In this document: piece after piece, positions 23,530 through 32,473 of the stretch
Layout: every line of letters begins with the position of its first letter
Position numbering within the stretch: the first letter of the stretch is position 1
Assembly (NCBI GenBank): GCA_964652565.1
Contig: CAZZEC010000058.1
Location: 1 to 32,527, forward strand
DNA length: 32,527 nucleotides
Reading direction: 5' to 3'
Origin: JBCCTX01 sp964652565
GTDB lineage: Bacteria; Bacteroidota; Bacteroidia; J057
Notes under the pieces: model-generated
Databases searched by the model: none
The model's input: only the letters and a program-made list of their open reading frames with translations
Told to the model about the DNA's origin: nothing
Translations under genes and position numbers: made by a program

Positions 23530-25173
23530 ATGTTGAGACGCTTGTTATTAATTTCATTTACATTACTATTTTTTGGACATTCAGGGCTACTTGCTCAAGA
23601 TGTAGATTGGTCTGCAGAAGAAGACATGATCTTCAAAAATTCCCTGGATGAAGCCGTAAAAGCTCTAAGACCGAAAGTAGCTACAGCCGAAGATCCCTAT
23701 GGATACTACCTCCTGGGAACTGCCCTATTTGAGTCTGGTGATTATGAATCAGCAGAGAAACAATTCATGAAGGGAATCGATGAGAAGAAGAGATTTGCAT
23801 TGAATCATGTAGGAATGGCCAGGGTACGAGTACAGCAAAATAAAGATGCAGAAGCAGAGGAATTTGTTGAAAAGGCATTATACTACGACAAAGGCAAAGA
23901 TATCAGAGTCAAGTTCGCTGTTGCAAAAGAATACCTCGAGGCGGGTAAACTCAAAGATGCGGAAGTTTATCTTCGACAGGCTCAGGCCGAAGCTCCAGAC
24001 AATCCTATTTCATATGTGATGCTGGGAGACTATGAGTATGCAAGAGATGTAAGTGAATTTGCACTAGATCAATATGAAAAGGCTATTGAAATCGATCCTA
24101 CCTATATCCCTGCTTACACGAGGATCGGAGAATTAAAGATCAATGAAGCTGGAAAGATTGAAGGAGATGAAGAAGCAGCAAAAGAACAGAGAATGTCATT
24201 GATCAATACAGGCCTTGACTTTCTCAATACAGCCATTGAAAAAGATCCTGACTTTGCTCCTTCTTACCAGGTACGTGGGGATCTTATGATGCGTGCAGGT
24301 AGATATGAGCAGGGAAGAGAAGACTATGAGAAGTACCTGGAGTTGACGAAAAATGATTTGAATGCAGAGTTGAATTATGGGAAATTCTTGTTTCTCAGTG
24401 GAAAATATGGAGAAGCAATTGAGCAGTTCAACAGCATTGATACGGTAACTGGAGTGAAGCTTCGTCTAATGGGAATGTCTTATCAAAAGCTCGACGAATT
24501 GGACAAGGCTCAGGAATATATGGATAAGTACTTCGAACTCAAAGCGCCAGAATACAGAATAGCAGATGACTATGAAACATATGGTCGTATACTACTTGAC
24601 AAAGGAGAATTCGCAAAAGCAGATGAATACTTTGAAAAAGAGATCTCTATGAAACCTGAAAGGAGTGTAATCTACGAAGAGATAGCTGAAGATTTTGAAA
24701 AGAAGGCCGATATGGGTAAAAGAGAAATNNNNNNNNNNNNNNNNNNNNNNNNNNNNNNNNNNNNNNNNNNNNNNNNNNNNNNNNNNNNNNNNNNNNNNNN
24801 NNNNNNNNNNNNNNNNNNNNNNNNNNNNGAGCTGAAAAACGATTATGCCAATATCTGGCTATATAGATTCCAAATTGCTCAGACTATCGAGAATCAGGAT
24901 ACTATTCAGCAATGGGTTATGTTAGAACCTGCTCAGGAAGCTGCGAAAATCTGGGAAGGAAAAAACGTGGCTGAGATGTCAAATTCAGAAAAAAGCGTGG
25001 TTAAAACTGCAAACTTCATTTTGGCATTCTACAATTTCAACAAAGATGGTGATAATAATTGCGATGCAGCGCAGCCTTTTATTGAAAAAGTAGCAGCAAT
25101 TGATCCCAACGATTCTTCTATAAAACAACTAGTTGAGTATTGCGAAGCCCTACAAAGTCAGGGCAAGAAGTAG
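23530..25173 (+). CDS. Secreted TPR-repeat protein (interrupted by a scaffold gap)
   Basis: The visible parts encode about 513 residues. An N-terminal signal (MLRRLLLISFTLLFFGHSGLLAQ) is followed by tandem TPR units: DPYGYYLLGTALFESGDYES, NHVGMARVRVQQNKDAEAEE, KFAVAKEYLEAGKLKDAEVY, DNPISYVMLGDYEYARD, YIPAYTRIGELKINEAG, FAPSYQVRGDLMMRAGRY, LNYGKFLFLSGKYGEA, LRLMGMSYQKLDELDKA and ETYGRILLDKGEFAKADE, i.e. at least nine. 100 N (24729-24828) interrupt the tenth unit; the frame is preserved across the N run, but N100 is a placeholder so true length is unknown. The tail contains a NCDAAQPFIEKVAAIDPND TPR-like segment. Probably a periplasmic scaffold working with the preceding PstS-like lipoprotein, a pairing frequent in Bacteroidota. 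Confidence 0.88.
   Translation: MLRRLLLISFTLLFFGHSGLLAQDVDWSAEEDMIFKNSLDEAVKALRPKVATAEDPYGYYLLGTALFESGDYESAEKQFMKGIDEKKRFALNHVGMARVRVQQNKDAEAEEFVEKALYYDKGKDIRVKFAVAKEYLEAGKLKDAEVYLRQAQAEAPDNPISYVMLGDYEYARDVSEFALDQYEKAIEIDPTYIPAYTRIGELKINEAGKIEGDEEAAKEQRMSLINTGLDFLNTAIEKDPDFAPSYQVRGDLMMRAGRYEQGREDYEKYLELTKNDLNAELNYGKFLFLSGKYGEAIEQFNSIDTVTGVKLRLMGMSYQKLDELDKAQEYMDKYFELKAPEYRIADDYETYGRILLDKGEFAKADEYFEKEISMKPERSVIYEEIAEDFEKKADMGKREXXXXXXXXXXXXXXXXXXXXXXXXXXXXXXXXXXELKNDYANIWLYRFQIAQTIENQDTIQQWVMLEPAQEAAKIWEGKNVAEMSNSEKSVVKTANFILAFYNFNKDGDNNCDAAQPFIEKVAAIDPNDSSIKQLVEYCEALQSQGKK
24729..24828. other. Scaffold gap of 100 N within the TPR gene
   Basis: Exactly 100 N, the conventional placeholder for unknown length. 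The flanking sequences share no overlap by eye, so sequence is really missing here. Confidence 0.99.
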
Positions 25174-25201
25174 TGGATGCGCTCAATATAGTTTGACATA
25201 A

Positions 25202-25236
25202 AAAAGAGGAAGTCTCCAACCTAGACTTCCTCTTTT
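25202..25236. terminator. Strong bidirectional terminator
   Basis: Perfect 14-bp arms AAAAGAGGAAGTCT (25202-25215) and AGACTTCCTCTTTT (25223-25236), seven-base loop, with A-tract and T-tract at the two ends. It lies between the convergent TPR and rhamnosidase-domain lipoprotein genes and serves both strands. Confidence 0.9.
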
Positions 25237-25322
25237 CCATTATCTCTAGCAAACAGGAATATTCCTCTTAGTGATTTACATTTTTTATGGTATAAAAGGA
25301 CATACCTAAAAATGACTTATTC

Positions 25323-26186
25323 TTATGGGGATAATTTGCATATATTGTTATCCAATACTATCTCATCTTCTCTTACCCAAATGTCTTCCTTCCTGACTGT
25401 TTCTATTACTTTTTTTCCATCATAAAACTCCAGAATAAACTGTGCGCGGAATTCAGTTTCGGGCAAAAGTCCATTCAAAATAAAACAATTATTCCCCCAG
25501 GTGATAAATGGCGTGATAACATACAAATATCTGTATAAACTATCAGACGACACGGTCAAGTGGTAGTCAACAGCTTGTTCATTATTTTTGAGAAGACTTG
25601 GCGCTATGTTGTGGTTTGCTTCAATATATAATCTTGCCCTTCTTACTTCTGTGAGCGATTCAAGCGATTTTGTAAACCCCGTCTTCATACTATCCATCCT
25701 AATACCTTCTAACTGTGCTAAGGAATCCATATAAATATAGTTTGCTTCCCAGTTTTCTTCTTCTATCAATCCCATTTCCCAACTGGCAATCTGACTATAC
25801 CTGGATATCACACCCAAATTATTCCAATATCTTACTCTCCAATACATTCTACCTTCAGCTGGCAGTTTATTCCCTTGATAAATGATGGTGGAATCTTTAT
25901 ATGGGATCTTTCCAGTATCCCAAAAATTACCTGTATGACGTTCTAATTTTTCAGGTAAATCGGCTACTTGTATCTGAATAGCCTGCACCTCATTTCCTAC
26001 ACCTTCCCAACTTAGTTTGGGATGTGGAGTATATATGCCTATGGGATTGCTTTTATCCATACATGACAATGTATGTGGTGGATCAAGCATTTTCTCGGAT
26101 TGACATGAAAACAAAATGAAAATATAGAGGATTGTACATAGAGACATAAACGTTTTGTCGATCAACCGTTGAAAATATTTATGCAT
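25323..26186 (-). CDS. Lipoprotein with GH78 rhamnosidase N-terminal domains but no catalytic barrel
   Basis: 287 residues from ATG 26186, chosen because it gives a lipoprotein signal ending LFSC (Cys28) and lies just behind an exact -7 promoter box; the ORF is open to 26255. Residues about 40-150 resemble the Ig-like domain at the front of GH78 alpha-L-rhamnosidases: NPIGIYTPHPKLSWEG, IQIQVAD, WDTGKIPYKDST, MYWRVRYWNNLG and WEMGLIEEENWEANYI. Residues about 165-245 resemble the following galactose-binding-like domain (FTKSLESLTEVRRARLYIEA, NCFILNGLL). The protein then ends, so the (alpha/alpha)6 catalytic domain is absent. It has no enzyme activity that I can predict; carbohydrate binding on the outer membrane is a possibility. 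Domain assignment is by eye. No rhamnose genes are adjacent. Confidence 0.7.
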   Translation of the reverse strand: MHKYFQRLIDKTFMSLCTILYIFILFSCQSEKMLDPPHTLSCMDKSNPIGIYTPHPKLSWEGVGNEVQAIQIQVADLPEKLERHTGNFWDTGKIPYKDSTIIYQGNKLPAEGRMYWRVRYWNNLGVISRYSQIASWEMGLIEEENWEANYIYMDSLAQLEGIRMDSMKTGFTKSLESLTEVRRARLYIEANHNIAPSLLKNNEQAVDYHLTVSSDSLYRYLYVITPFITWGNNCFILNGLLPETEFRAQFILEFYDGKKVIETVRKEDIWVREDEIVLDNNICKLSP

Positions 26187-26198
26187 AAACCTTTTTAC

Positions 26199-26206
26199 CA
26201 AATTTA
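26199..26206 (-). promoter_or_regulatory. Bacteroidota -7 promoter element for the GH78-domain lipoprotein
   Basis: On the minus strand TAAATTTG matches TANNTTTG. Its end is 12 nt before ATG 26186, so a leader of only a few bases is expected. This supports 26186 as the start over the ATG codons at 26216 and 26255, which would lie upstream of the transcript. Confidence 0.5.
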
Positions 26207-26246
26207 CGTCTTTCATGAAAATTTCTGATATTAGGAATAATTCCGA

Positions 26247-26852
26247 ATGAGCCACATGAAAAATATCATTCTCTCTATATTATTAATATTTTCCATACTG
26301 ATTATCATCGGTCTGGTATTTTTTCAGTCTATGTTTGATTTCACTCCTCCCCCACCCTCTACGAATACCGTGCATCATATGGTCGTAGAAAAAATGGAAA
26401 CGATGGGTAAAATAGAACTGGTGAAATATCAATACAAAGACGTGGTAAAGCACGAACAAAAGCTGGCTTGGTTCCCAGACCCAAAGGTTATTCTTATTGT
26501 TGCTGGAGAAGCAGTAGGATGTATGGACTTAGCGCAGGTAGATAGCAACGATGTGCAAATCCTAAATGATACTGTATACGTCCAGTTGCCTGAGCCGGAA
26601 CTGTGTTATGTAAAAGTAGACCACCAACAATCTCAGGTATTTGAAACCTGGTATACCTACTGGAATGAAGCTGAGATGGTAGATCAGGCGTATCGTGTGG
26701 CTGAGATAGAAATTAAAAGAGCCGCCGAACAATCTCAAATACTCGAAAATACTCGTAGACAGAGCCGTCAAATTCTAAAACCTATGCTGGAAACCATCAC
26801 AGGCAAAACTGTGATATTGCAATACCCTGAAGCTTCCCTCAGGGTGGAATAA
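26247..26852 (+). CDS. DUF4230 membrane-anchored protein
   Basis: 201 residues (198 if the ATG at 26256 is used; that codon begins the natural MKNIILSILL signal). One N-terminal membrane anchor (about 8-27) is followed by the DUF4230 domain: VEKMETMGKIELVKYQYKDV, VAGEAVGCMDLAQV, DTVYVQLPEPELCYVKVDH, a long helix (about 140-175), and LKPMLETITGKTVILQY at the end. DUF4230 is widespread in Bacteroidota and Firmicutes and has no known activity; the topology suggests a periplasmic globular domain. It is divergent from the GH78-domain lipoprotein, and their possible start regions overlap. The inverted repeat ACCCTGA/TCAGGGT at 26824-26845 overlaps the stop region. A scaffold gap begins directly after the stop codon. 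Confidence 0.9.
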   Translation: MSHMKNIILSILLIFSILIIIGLVFFQSMFDFTPPPPSTNTVHHMVVEKMETMGKIELVKYQYKDVVKHEQKLAWFPDPKVILIVAGEAVGCMDLAQVDSNDVQILNDTVYVQLPEPELCYVKVDHQQSQVFETWYTYWNEAEMVDQAYRVAEIEIKRAAEQSQILENTRRQSRQILKPMLETITGKTVILQYPEASLRVE

Positions 26853-26952
26853 NNNNNNNNNNNNNNNNNNNNNNNNNNNNNNNNNNNNNNNNNNNNNNNN
26901 NNNNNNNNNNNNNNNNNNNNNNNNNNNNNNNNNNNNNNNNNNNNNNNNNNNN
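26853..26952. other. Scaffold gap of 100 N between DUF4230 and DUF4397 genes
   Basis: Exactly 100 N of unknown true size, directly after a stop codon and 16 bp before the next start. The promoter of the DUF4397 gene, and possibly other genes, may be hidden here. No overlap between flanks was seen. Confidence 0.99.
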
Positions 26953-26968
26953 TATCAAAAACTGTATT

Positions 26969-29900
26969 ATGAAAAAAAATATTCTTACTCTACTATTTGC
27001 ACTTGTATGTAGTGGTGGTCTGTTTAGTTTACAGGCTCAAACTTCTTTGGTACAAGTCATCCACAATGCTGCGGACCCAGCAGCATCTGTCGTTGATATT
27101 TACATACAATATCATGGCACAGAAATAAAACTGGACGATGTAGCCTTCCGCACAGCTACAGGATATTTGGAATTGCCTTCTGGCACCCCAATAAACATCA
27201 TCATATCTCCATCTAATAGCCAGAATGCGCATCAGGTCATCAAAGCATTTCATGGAATCACACTGGAAAATGGTCAATCCTATCAGGTGATAGCCAATGG
27301 TGTGGTTACACATGATTTTGCTGGAAACCCTGAGCATAAAGATATTGCTTTTGACCTATTCATATCAGCAAACGCGAGAACCTCATCTAGCAATGCAGAT
27401 AACGTAGATCTGCGTGTGTTCCATGGGTCTACTGATGCACCCAGGGTAGGTGTCAATGCAAATGGTAATACCATTATTCCCGGATTTTCTTATGGTGATT
27501 TTACAGAATATCTGTCAATTCCCGCAGATGTATATGAACTTGAAGTTACACCTGCTGGAGCACCAGAAAGTGCACTCTTTACATATACGGCAGATTTATC
27601 TGGTCTGGGGGGAGGATCTGCGATCGTATTGGCATCGGGATTTCTAAACCCTGCAGCCAATCAGAATGGAGCTGCATTTACACTGATTGCCGTACTTTCA
27701 GACGGTACAGTCATCGAATTACCCATCAAAGCTACTGCCAGAGCACAAATTATTCATAACTCTGCCGATCCAGCAGCAGAAGTAGTAGATGTCTATGTAA
27801 GAACTCCCAGTGATACCCTTAAAGTTGAAGACTTCACCTTTAGAACTGCTACTCCATTTATTGATCTCCCTGCTGGTGTAGCATTAGAGATAGTCATAGC
27901 AGGTGCAAACAGTGAAAGTATTTCTGATGGGATTGCAACATTCAATGCTTCATTAAAAGCAGGAGAGGCTTATTATATTGTCGCTTCTGGTGTATTGAGC
28001 CCCGATGATTTTTCAGAAAACCCACTGGGACAAGACACCGGATTTACGCTACTGATTAAAGAAGGAGCCAGAGAATCAGCAATAGCAGGATTTAATGTCG
28101 ATGTGCAGATTTTGCATGGTTCTACGGACGCACCAGGTGTTGGGATCAAATTTGATGACCGTGTCATTATTCCCAACATTGGATATCAACACTTTGTAAG
28201 AGACTATATCATTTTTGCTTCCAGACCTTATGAGGTAGATATTACATTAGGTAACCAACCCAATGAAGAATTATTTTCATTCGAAGCAGATTTTTCTGAA
28301 TTGAATGGCGCTGCTGGTATTGTAATCGCCTCTGGCTTTGTAGACCCATCTTCTAACCAGGAAGGTGCGGCATTTACTTTGTTATTTGTACTCCCTGATG
28401 GAACTGTCGTAGAACTACCTCAGATTGGCCAAGAGCCTGAAACAGCTAGCGTTCAGGTTATACATAATGCTGCGGATCCTGCCGCTGAAATTGTCGATAT
28501 ATATGTAGATACCGGAGAGGATACAATCAAAATAGACGATTTTGCTTTCCGTTCTGCTACCCCATTTCTCGATCTACCAGCAGAAACAGAGTTAAACATT
28601 GTTGTTGCTGGTGGAAACAGTGAAAGCATAGCTGATGGATTAGCTTCATTTCCAGTTACATTAGTTGCTGATGAATCATATTATGTAGTAGCTAATGGGG
28701 TGCTTGATCCTTCTTCATTTGCGCCTAATCCCGATGAAATTTCTACTGGCTTTACCCTGTTGATTGAAGCTGGCGCTCGTGAAGCTGCTGAAAGTGGTAA
28801 TGGTGTGGACCTGAAGGTTTTACATGGGTCAAGTGATGCTCCGAATGTAGGTGTCAATGCCAATGGAAACACGATCATTCCAGGCTTCTCATACACAGAG
28901 TTTGCAGGTTATTTAAATGTACCGGCAACGAGTTATGTATTAGATATAACACTAGGCGGTATGCCTGAATCCATTGTTGCTTCTTTTGAAGCAGATATCA
29001 CTGGATTGGATGGAGGAGCAGCCATTGTGATTGCTTCTGGTTTCCTTACTCCTGAAGCTAATCAAAGCGGTGCTGCGTTTGGATTAATTGCAGTATTACC
29101 TGATGGTACTGTCATTGAACTACCCGCAATCATCGATGAACCACAGTTTGCACGTGTACAAGTTATTCATAATGCCGCAGATCCTGCTGCAGAGATTGTC
29201 GACATTTATGTAGACACCGGAGAGGATACAATCAAAGTAGACGATTTTACTTTCCGTTCTGCAACGCCATTTTTGGATTTACCTGCAGAAACGGAATTGA
29301 ACATAGTAGTTGCTGGTGGAAATAGTAATAGCATCCAGGAAGGGATTGCTTCATTCCCGGTTACCTTAGCTGCTGATGAGTCTTATTATGTCGTAGCCAA
29401 TGGAGTATTAAATCCAGATACATTTGCTGTTAATCCCGAAGGGATCGAAACTGCATTTACTTTATCTGTATTTCCTGGAGCAAGGGAAATGTCCGAAAGT
29501 GGAGAAGGGGTAGACCTAAACGTTTTACATGGTGCTACAGATGCACCAGGAGTGGGTGTCAATGCAAATGGTGATGTAATCATCTCAGCATTACAGTATA
29601 CAGAATTCTCAGGGTATCTCAACGTACCAGCCAGTGAGTATCAGTTGGACATCACGCTTGCCAATGAGCCTGAATCTATCGTTGCATCTTTTGATGCTGA
29701 TATTACTGGATTAGAAGGTGGATCAGCACTAATTGTAGCTTCTGGATTTTTAGACCCCACTGCCAATATGGATGGCCCATCATTTGCTTTATTAGCAGTA
29801 CTTCCCGATGGAACTGTCATTTTGCTTCCCNNNNNNNNNNNNNNNNNNNNNNNNNNNNNNNNNNNNNNNNNNNNNNNNNNNNNNNNNNNNNNNNNNNNNN

Positions 29901-32376
29901 NNNNNNNNNNNNNNNNNNNNNNNNNNNNNNCCCATCATTTGCTTTATTAGCAGTACTTCCCGATGGAACTGTCATTTTGCTTCCCGTCGCTATCGAAGAG
30001 CCTCCAACAGCAAGAGTTCAGGTGATACACAATGCTGCAGATCCTGCTGCTGAGGTTGTAGATATCTATGTTGACCTGGGAACTGACACCATAAAGATTG
30101 ATGATTTTGCTTTCCGTACTGCGACACCATTCCTTGATTTGCCTGCTGAAACAGAAATCATAATTGTGGTGGCTGCCGGAAACAGTGAAAGCATTGAAGA
30201 TGGTTTAGCGTCGTTTCCCGTAGTATTGGAAGATGAAGAGTCTTACTATGTCGTTGCTAATGGCGTGCTTTCTCCTGACGAGTTTGCTCCTAATCCAGAT
30301 GAAGTATCTACTGCATTTACCTTACTCGTAGAAGCTGGCGCTCGTGAAAGTGCAGAAAGTGGAACTGGTGTAGACCTTAAAGTGCTACATGGGGCAACGG
30401 ACGCTCCTAATGTGGGAGTAAATGCCAATGGAGACGTAATCATCCCAGGATTTTCTTATACAGATTTTGCCGGATATCTCAATGTACCTGCTTCAGAATA
30501 TCAACTAGACATCACATTGGGGGGTGAACCTGAAACAGTAGTAGCATCTTTTGATGCCGATATTAATGGACTCGATGGAGGCGCTGCCATTGTTATCGCG
30601 TCAGGGTTCTTAGCTCCATCTGATAATCAAGATGGAACAGCTTTCGGACTGATAGCGGTGTTGGCTGATGGCACAGTTATTGAACTCCCAGTTACTGTAC
30701 CTTCTGCACGCGTGCAAGTCATCCACAATGCTGCGGATCCCGCTGCAGAGGTAGTAGATATATATGTTGACCTGGGAACTGATACCATAAAAATTGAAGA
30801 TTTTGCGTTCCGGACTGCAACTCCTTTTCTGGAGCTACCTGCAGAAGTAGAAATAACGATCGTAATTGCAGGCGGAAATAGTGAAAGTATTACAGAGGGG
30901 TTAGCTTCATTCCCTGTTACCTTAGTGGATGATGAATCTTACTATGTGGTTGCCAATGGCGTACTTTCTCCTGACGAGTTTGCTCCTAATCCAGATGAAG
31001 TATCTACTGCATTTACCTTACTCGTAGAAGCTGGCGCTCGTGAAAGTGCAGAAAGTGGAACTGGTGTAGACCTTAAAGTGCTACATGGGGCAACGGACGC
31101 TCCTAATGTGGGAGTAAACGCCAATGGAGCAACTATCATCCCCGGATTTTCTTATACAGATTTTGCCGGATATCTCAATGTTCCTGCGGAAAGTTATCAA
31201 CTCGATATTACTCCCGGAGGAGACAGTCTCACGGTGTTGCTTTCATATAACGCAGATATCAGCGGATTAGAAGGTGGAGCAGCTTTTATTGCAGCTTCCG
31301 GATTTTTAGATACTACCATGAACCCAGGAGGTGAGGCATTTGGCCTTATTGCTGTATTACCAGATGGTACAGTACTGTTGTTGCCTGAAGCTGGTACTGC
31401 AGGGATACAGATGATTCATAATGCTGCTGATCCAGTTGCTGCTGTAGTAGATGTATATATTAATACCGGAGATGAAGTTCAAAAGATTGATAATCTTAAT
31501 TTTCAGTCTGCAACTCCTTTCCTGGATCTTCCCGCTGATAAAGTATTAACCATAACAGTTGCTGGAGAAAATAGTACAAGTGAGGCTGAAGGAATTAGAT
31601 CTTTTGATCTAACATTAGCATCTGGTCAAAATTACTATGTAGTAGCTAACGGGTTGCTCAACACAACTAGCTTTGCAGCTAATCCTTTAGGTCATGACAC
31701 AGAATTTGACCTATATGTAAAAGACGGTGCAATTAGGATGAGTAGTGGTAACAACTTCAAGATGACAGCTTTCCATGGTATTACCGATGCACCAGATATA
31801 GATGTCCTTGCAGAATTGAATACTACGCCTCTTTTCTCTAACCTATCATATGGTACTTTTAGTGAGAGACGCTCATTGAGTATTCAAGACTACAACCTCT
31901 TTATCACTCCTGCAAATGACAACAATAACGTGGTTTCATCATTCAATGCAAACCTGAGATCTATGGAGGGTGAGTCAGGATTATTGATAGCTTCTGGATT
32001 CATGAACCCATCTGAAAATCAAAATGGTAGATTGATGAATACTATGATGGTACTACAAGATGGATCAACTACTATGTTGAACAATGCGCCTACCAGTAAT
32101 GACAATTTACTGCAAAAAGATGAATTGTTGACAGTTTATCCCAACCCAGCCTCTGGGATTACTACAGTGGCATATGAAGTAGAAGTACCTGGGAGTGTCA
32201 CATTCGATATTCTTGATGCTATGGGTAGAAATGTATATCGTCAAGTATTTGAAAGTCGTGGAACAGGTCAATATAACTGGTCCTTAAATGTAGATCAATT
32301 GAAATCAGGTGTACATACTATACGTATGCAGACTTCTTCAACTCGTTCTATCTTTAAGATGGTCGTATTAAAATAA
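26969..32376 (+). CDS. Giant T9SS-exported protein with seven tandem double-DUF4397 units (one gene across a spurious gap)
   Basis: Signal peptide MKKNILTLLFALVCSG to LQAQ, then seven units starting with VQVIHNAADPAAEVV-type sequence at 27050, 27743, 28451, 29156, 30016, 30712 and 31405, spaced 693-708 bp apart. Each unit has two related halves: IHNAADP...DIYVD and LHGATDAPNVGVNANG, both DUF4397-like beta modules, and ends in DGTVIELP. The C-terminus (TVYPNPASGITTVAYE to FKMVVLK) is a type A T9SS sorting domain. The reading frame appears broken at 29831-29930, but 55 bp on each side of the N run are identical; merging them gives one uninterrupted protein of 1750 residues. Predicted role: a cell-surface stalk or adhesin (inference; DUF4397 function is unknown). 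Unit 1 and unit 7 are the most divergent, the middle ones nearly uniform. Confidence 0.93.
29776..29985 (+). repeat. 55-bp exact duplication flanking an N run (assembly artefact)
   Basis: 29776-29830 and 29931-29985 are identical over 55 bp, beginning CCCATCATTT and ending TTGCTTCCC, on either side of the 100 N. An exact end-overlap of 55 is what two contigs from a k=55 de Bruijn assembly would share. The genome most likely has one copy and no gap. Confidence 0.85.
29831..29930. other. Scaffold gap of 100 N inside the DUF4397 gene, probably spurious
   Basis: Exactly 100 N between identical 55-bp contig ends. Unlike the other two gaps in the window, no sequence need be missing. The alternative is that one or more nearly identical repeat units were collapsed here. 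Confidence 0.95.
30268..31118 (+). repeat. 155-bp exact direct repeat between DUF4397 units 5 and 6
   Basis: 30268-30422 and 30964-31118 are identical base for base, 696 bp (232 codons) apart. The flanking parts of the same units differ at many synonymous and non-synonymous sites, so the identity points to recent gene conversion or unequal exchange and not just a shared ancestry. Confidence 0.85.
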
Positions 32377-32404
32377 TCTTGATTTAGCATATATAGTTAT
32401 TTAT

Positions 32405-32436
32405 ACTGCCGTCTCTCTGAGGCGGCAGTTTTTTTA
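32405..32436 (+). terminator. Intrinsic terminator of the DUF4397 gene
   Basis: Arms ACTGCCGTCTC (32405-32415) and GAGGCGGCAGT (32419-32429) pair over 11 positions (one G-T) around a 3-base loop, followed by a run of T to 32436. It sits 28 bp after the stop codon. Textbook Rho-independent form. Confidence 0.92.
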
Positions 32437-32473
32437 TCTAGCTCTTTTTTGAGCCAAAAGGGGGCAGATCCTC

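Noticed and set aside
26824..26845. ACCCTGA/TCAGGGT inverted repeat as DUF4230 terminator
   Set aside because: It lies inside the coding sequence, has only 7-bp arms and no T-tract. The true terminator may be in the gap.
29831..29977. A real split or frameshift of the DUF4397 gene with a new TTG start at 29977
   Set aside because: The break coincides with an N run bounded by identical 55-bp ends, and the frame is continuous after merging.
30246..31139. Near-identical antisense ORFs (30246-30443 and 30942-31139, with related ones in other units)
   Set aside because: They recur at the same phase in each DUF4397 unit and simply mirror the repeated coding sequence. There is no independent evidence of translation.
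26969..32376. CRISPR-like regular repeats
   Set aside because: The period is about 700 bp, the repeats are coding, and there are no short repeats with unique spacers.
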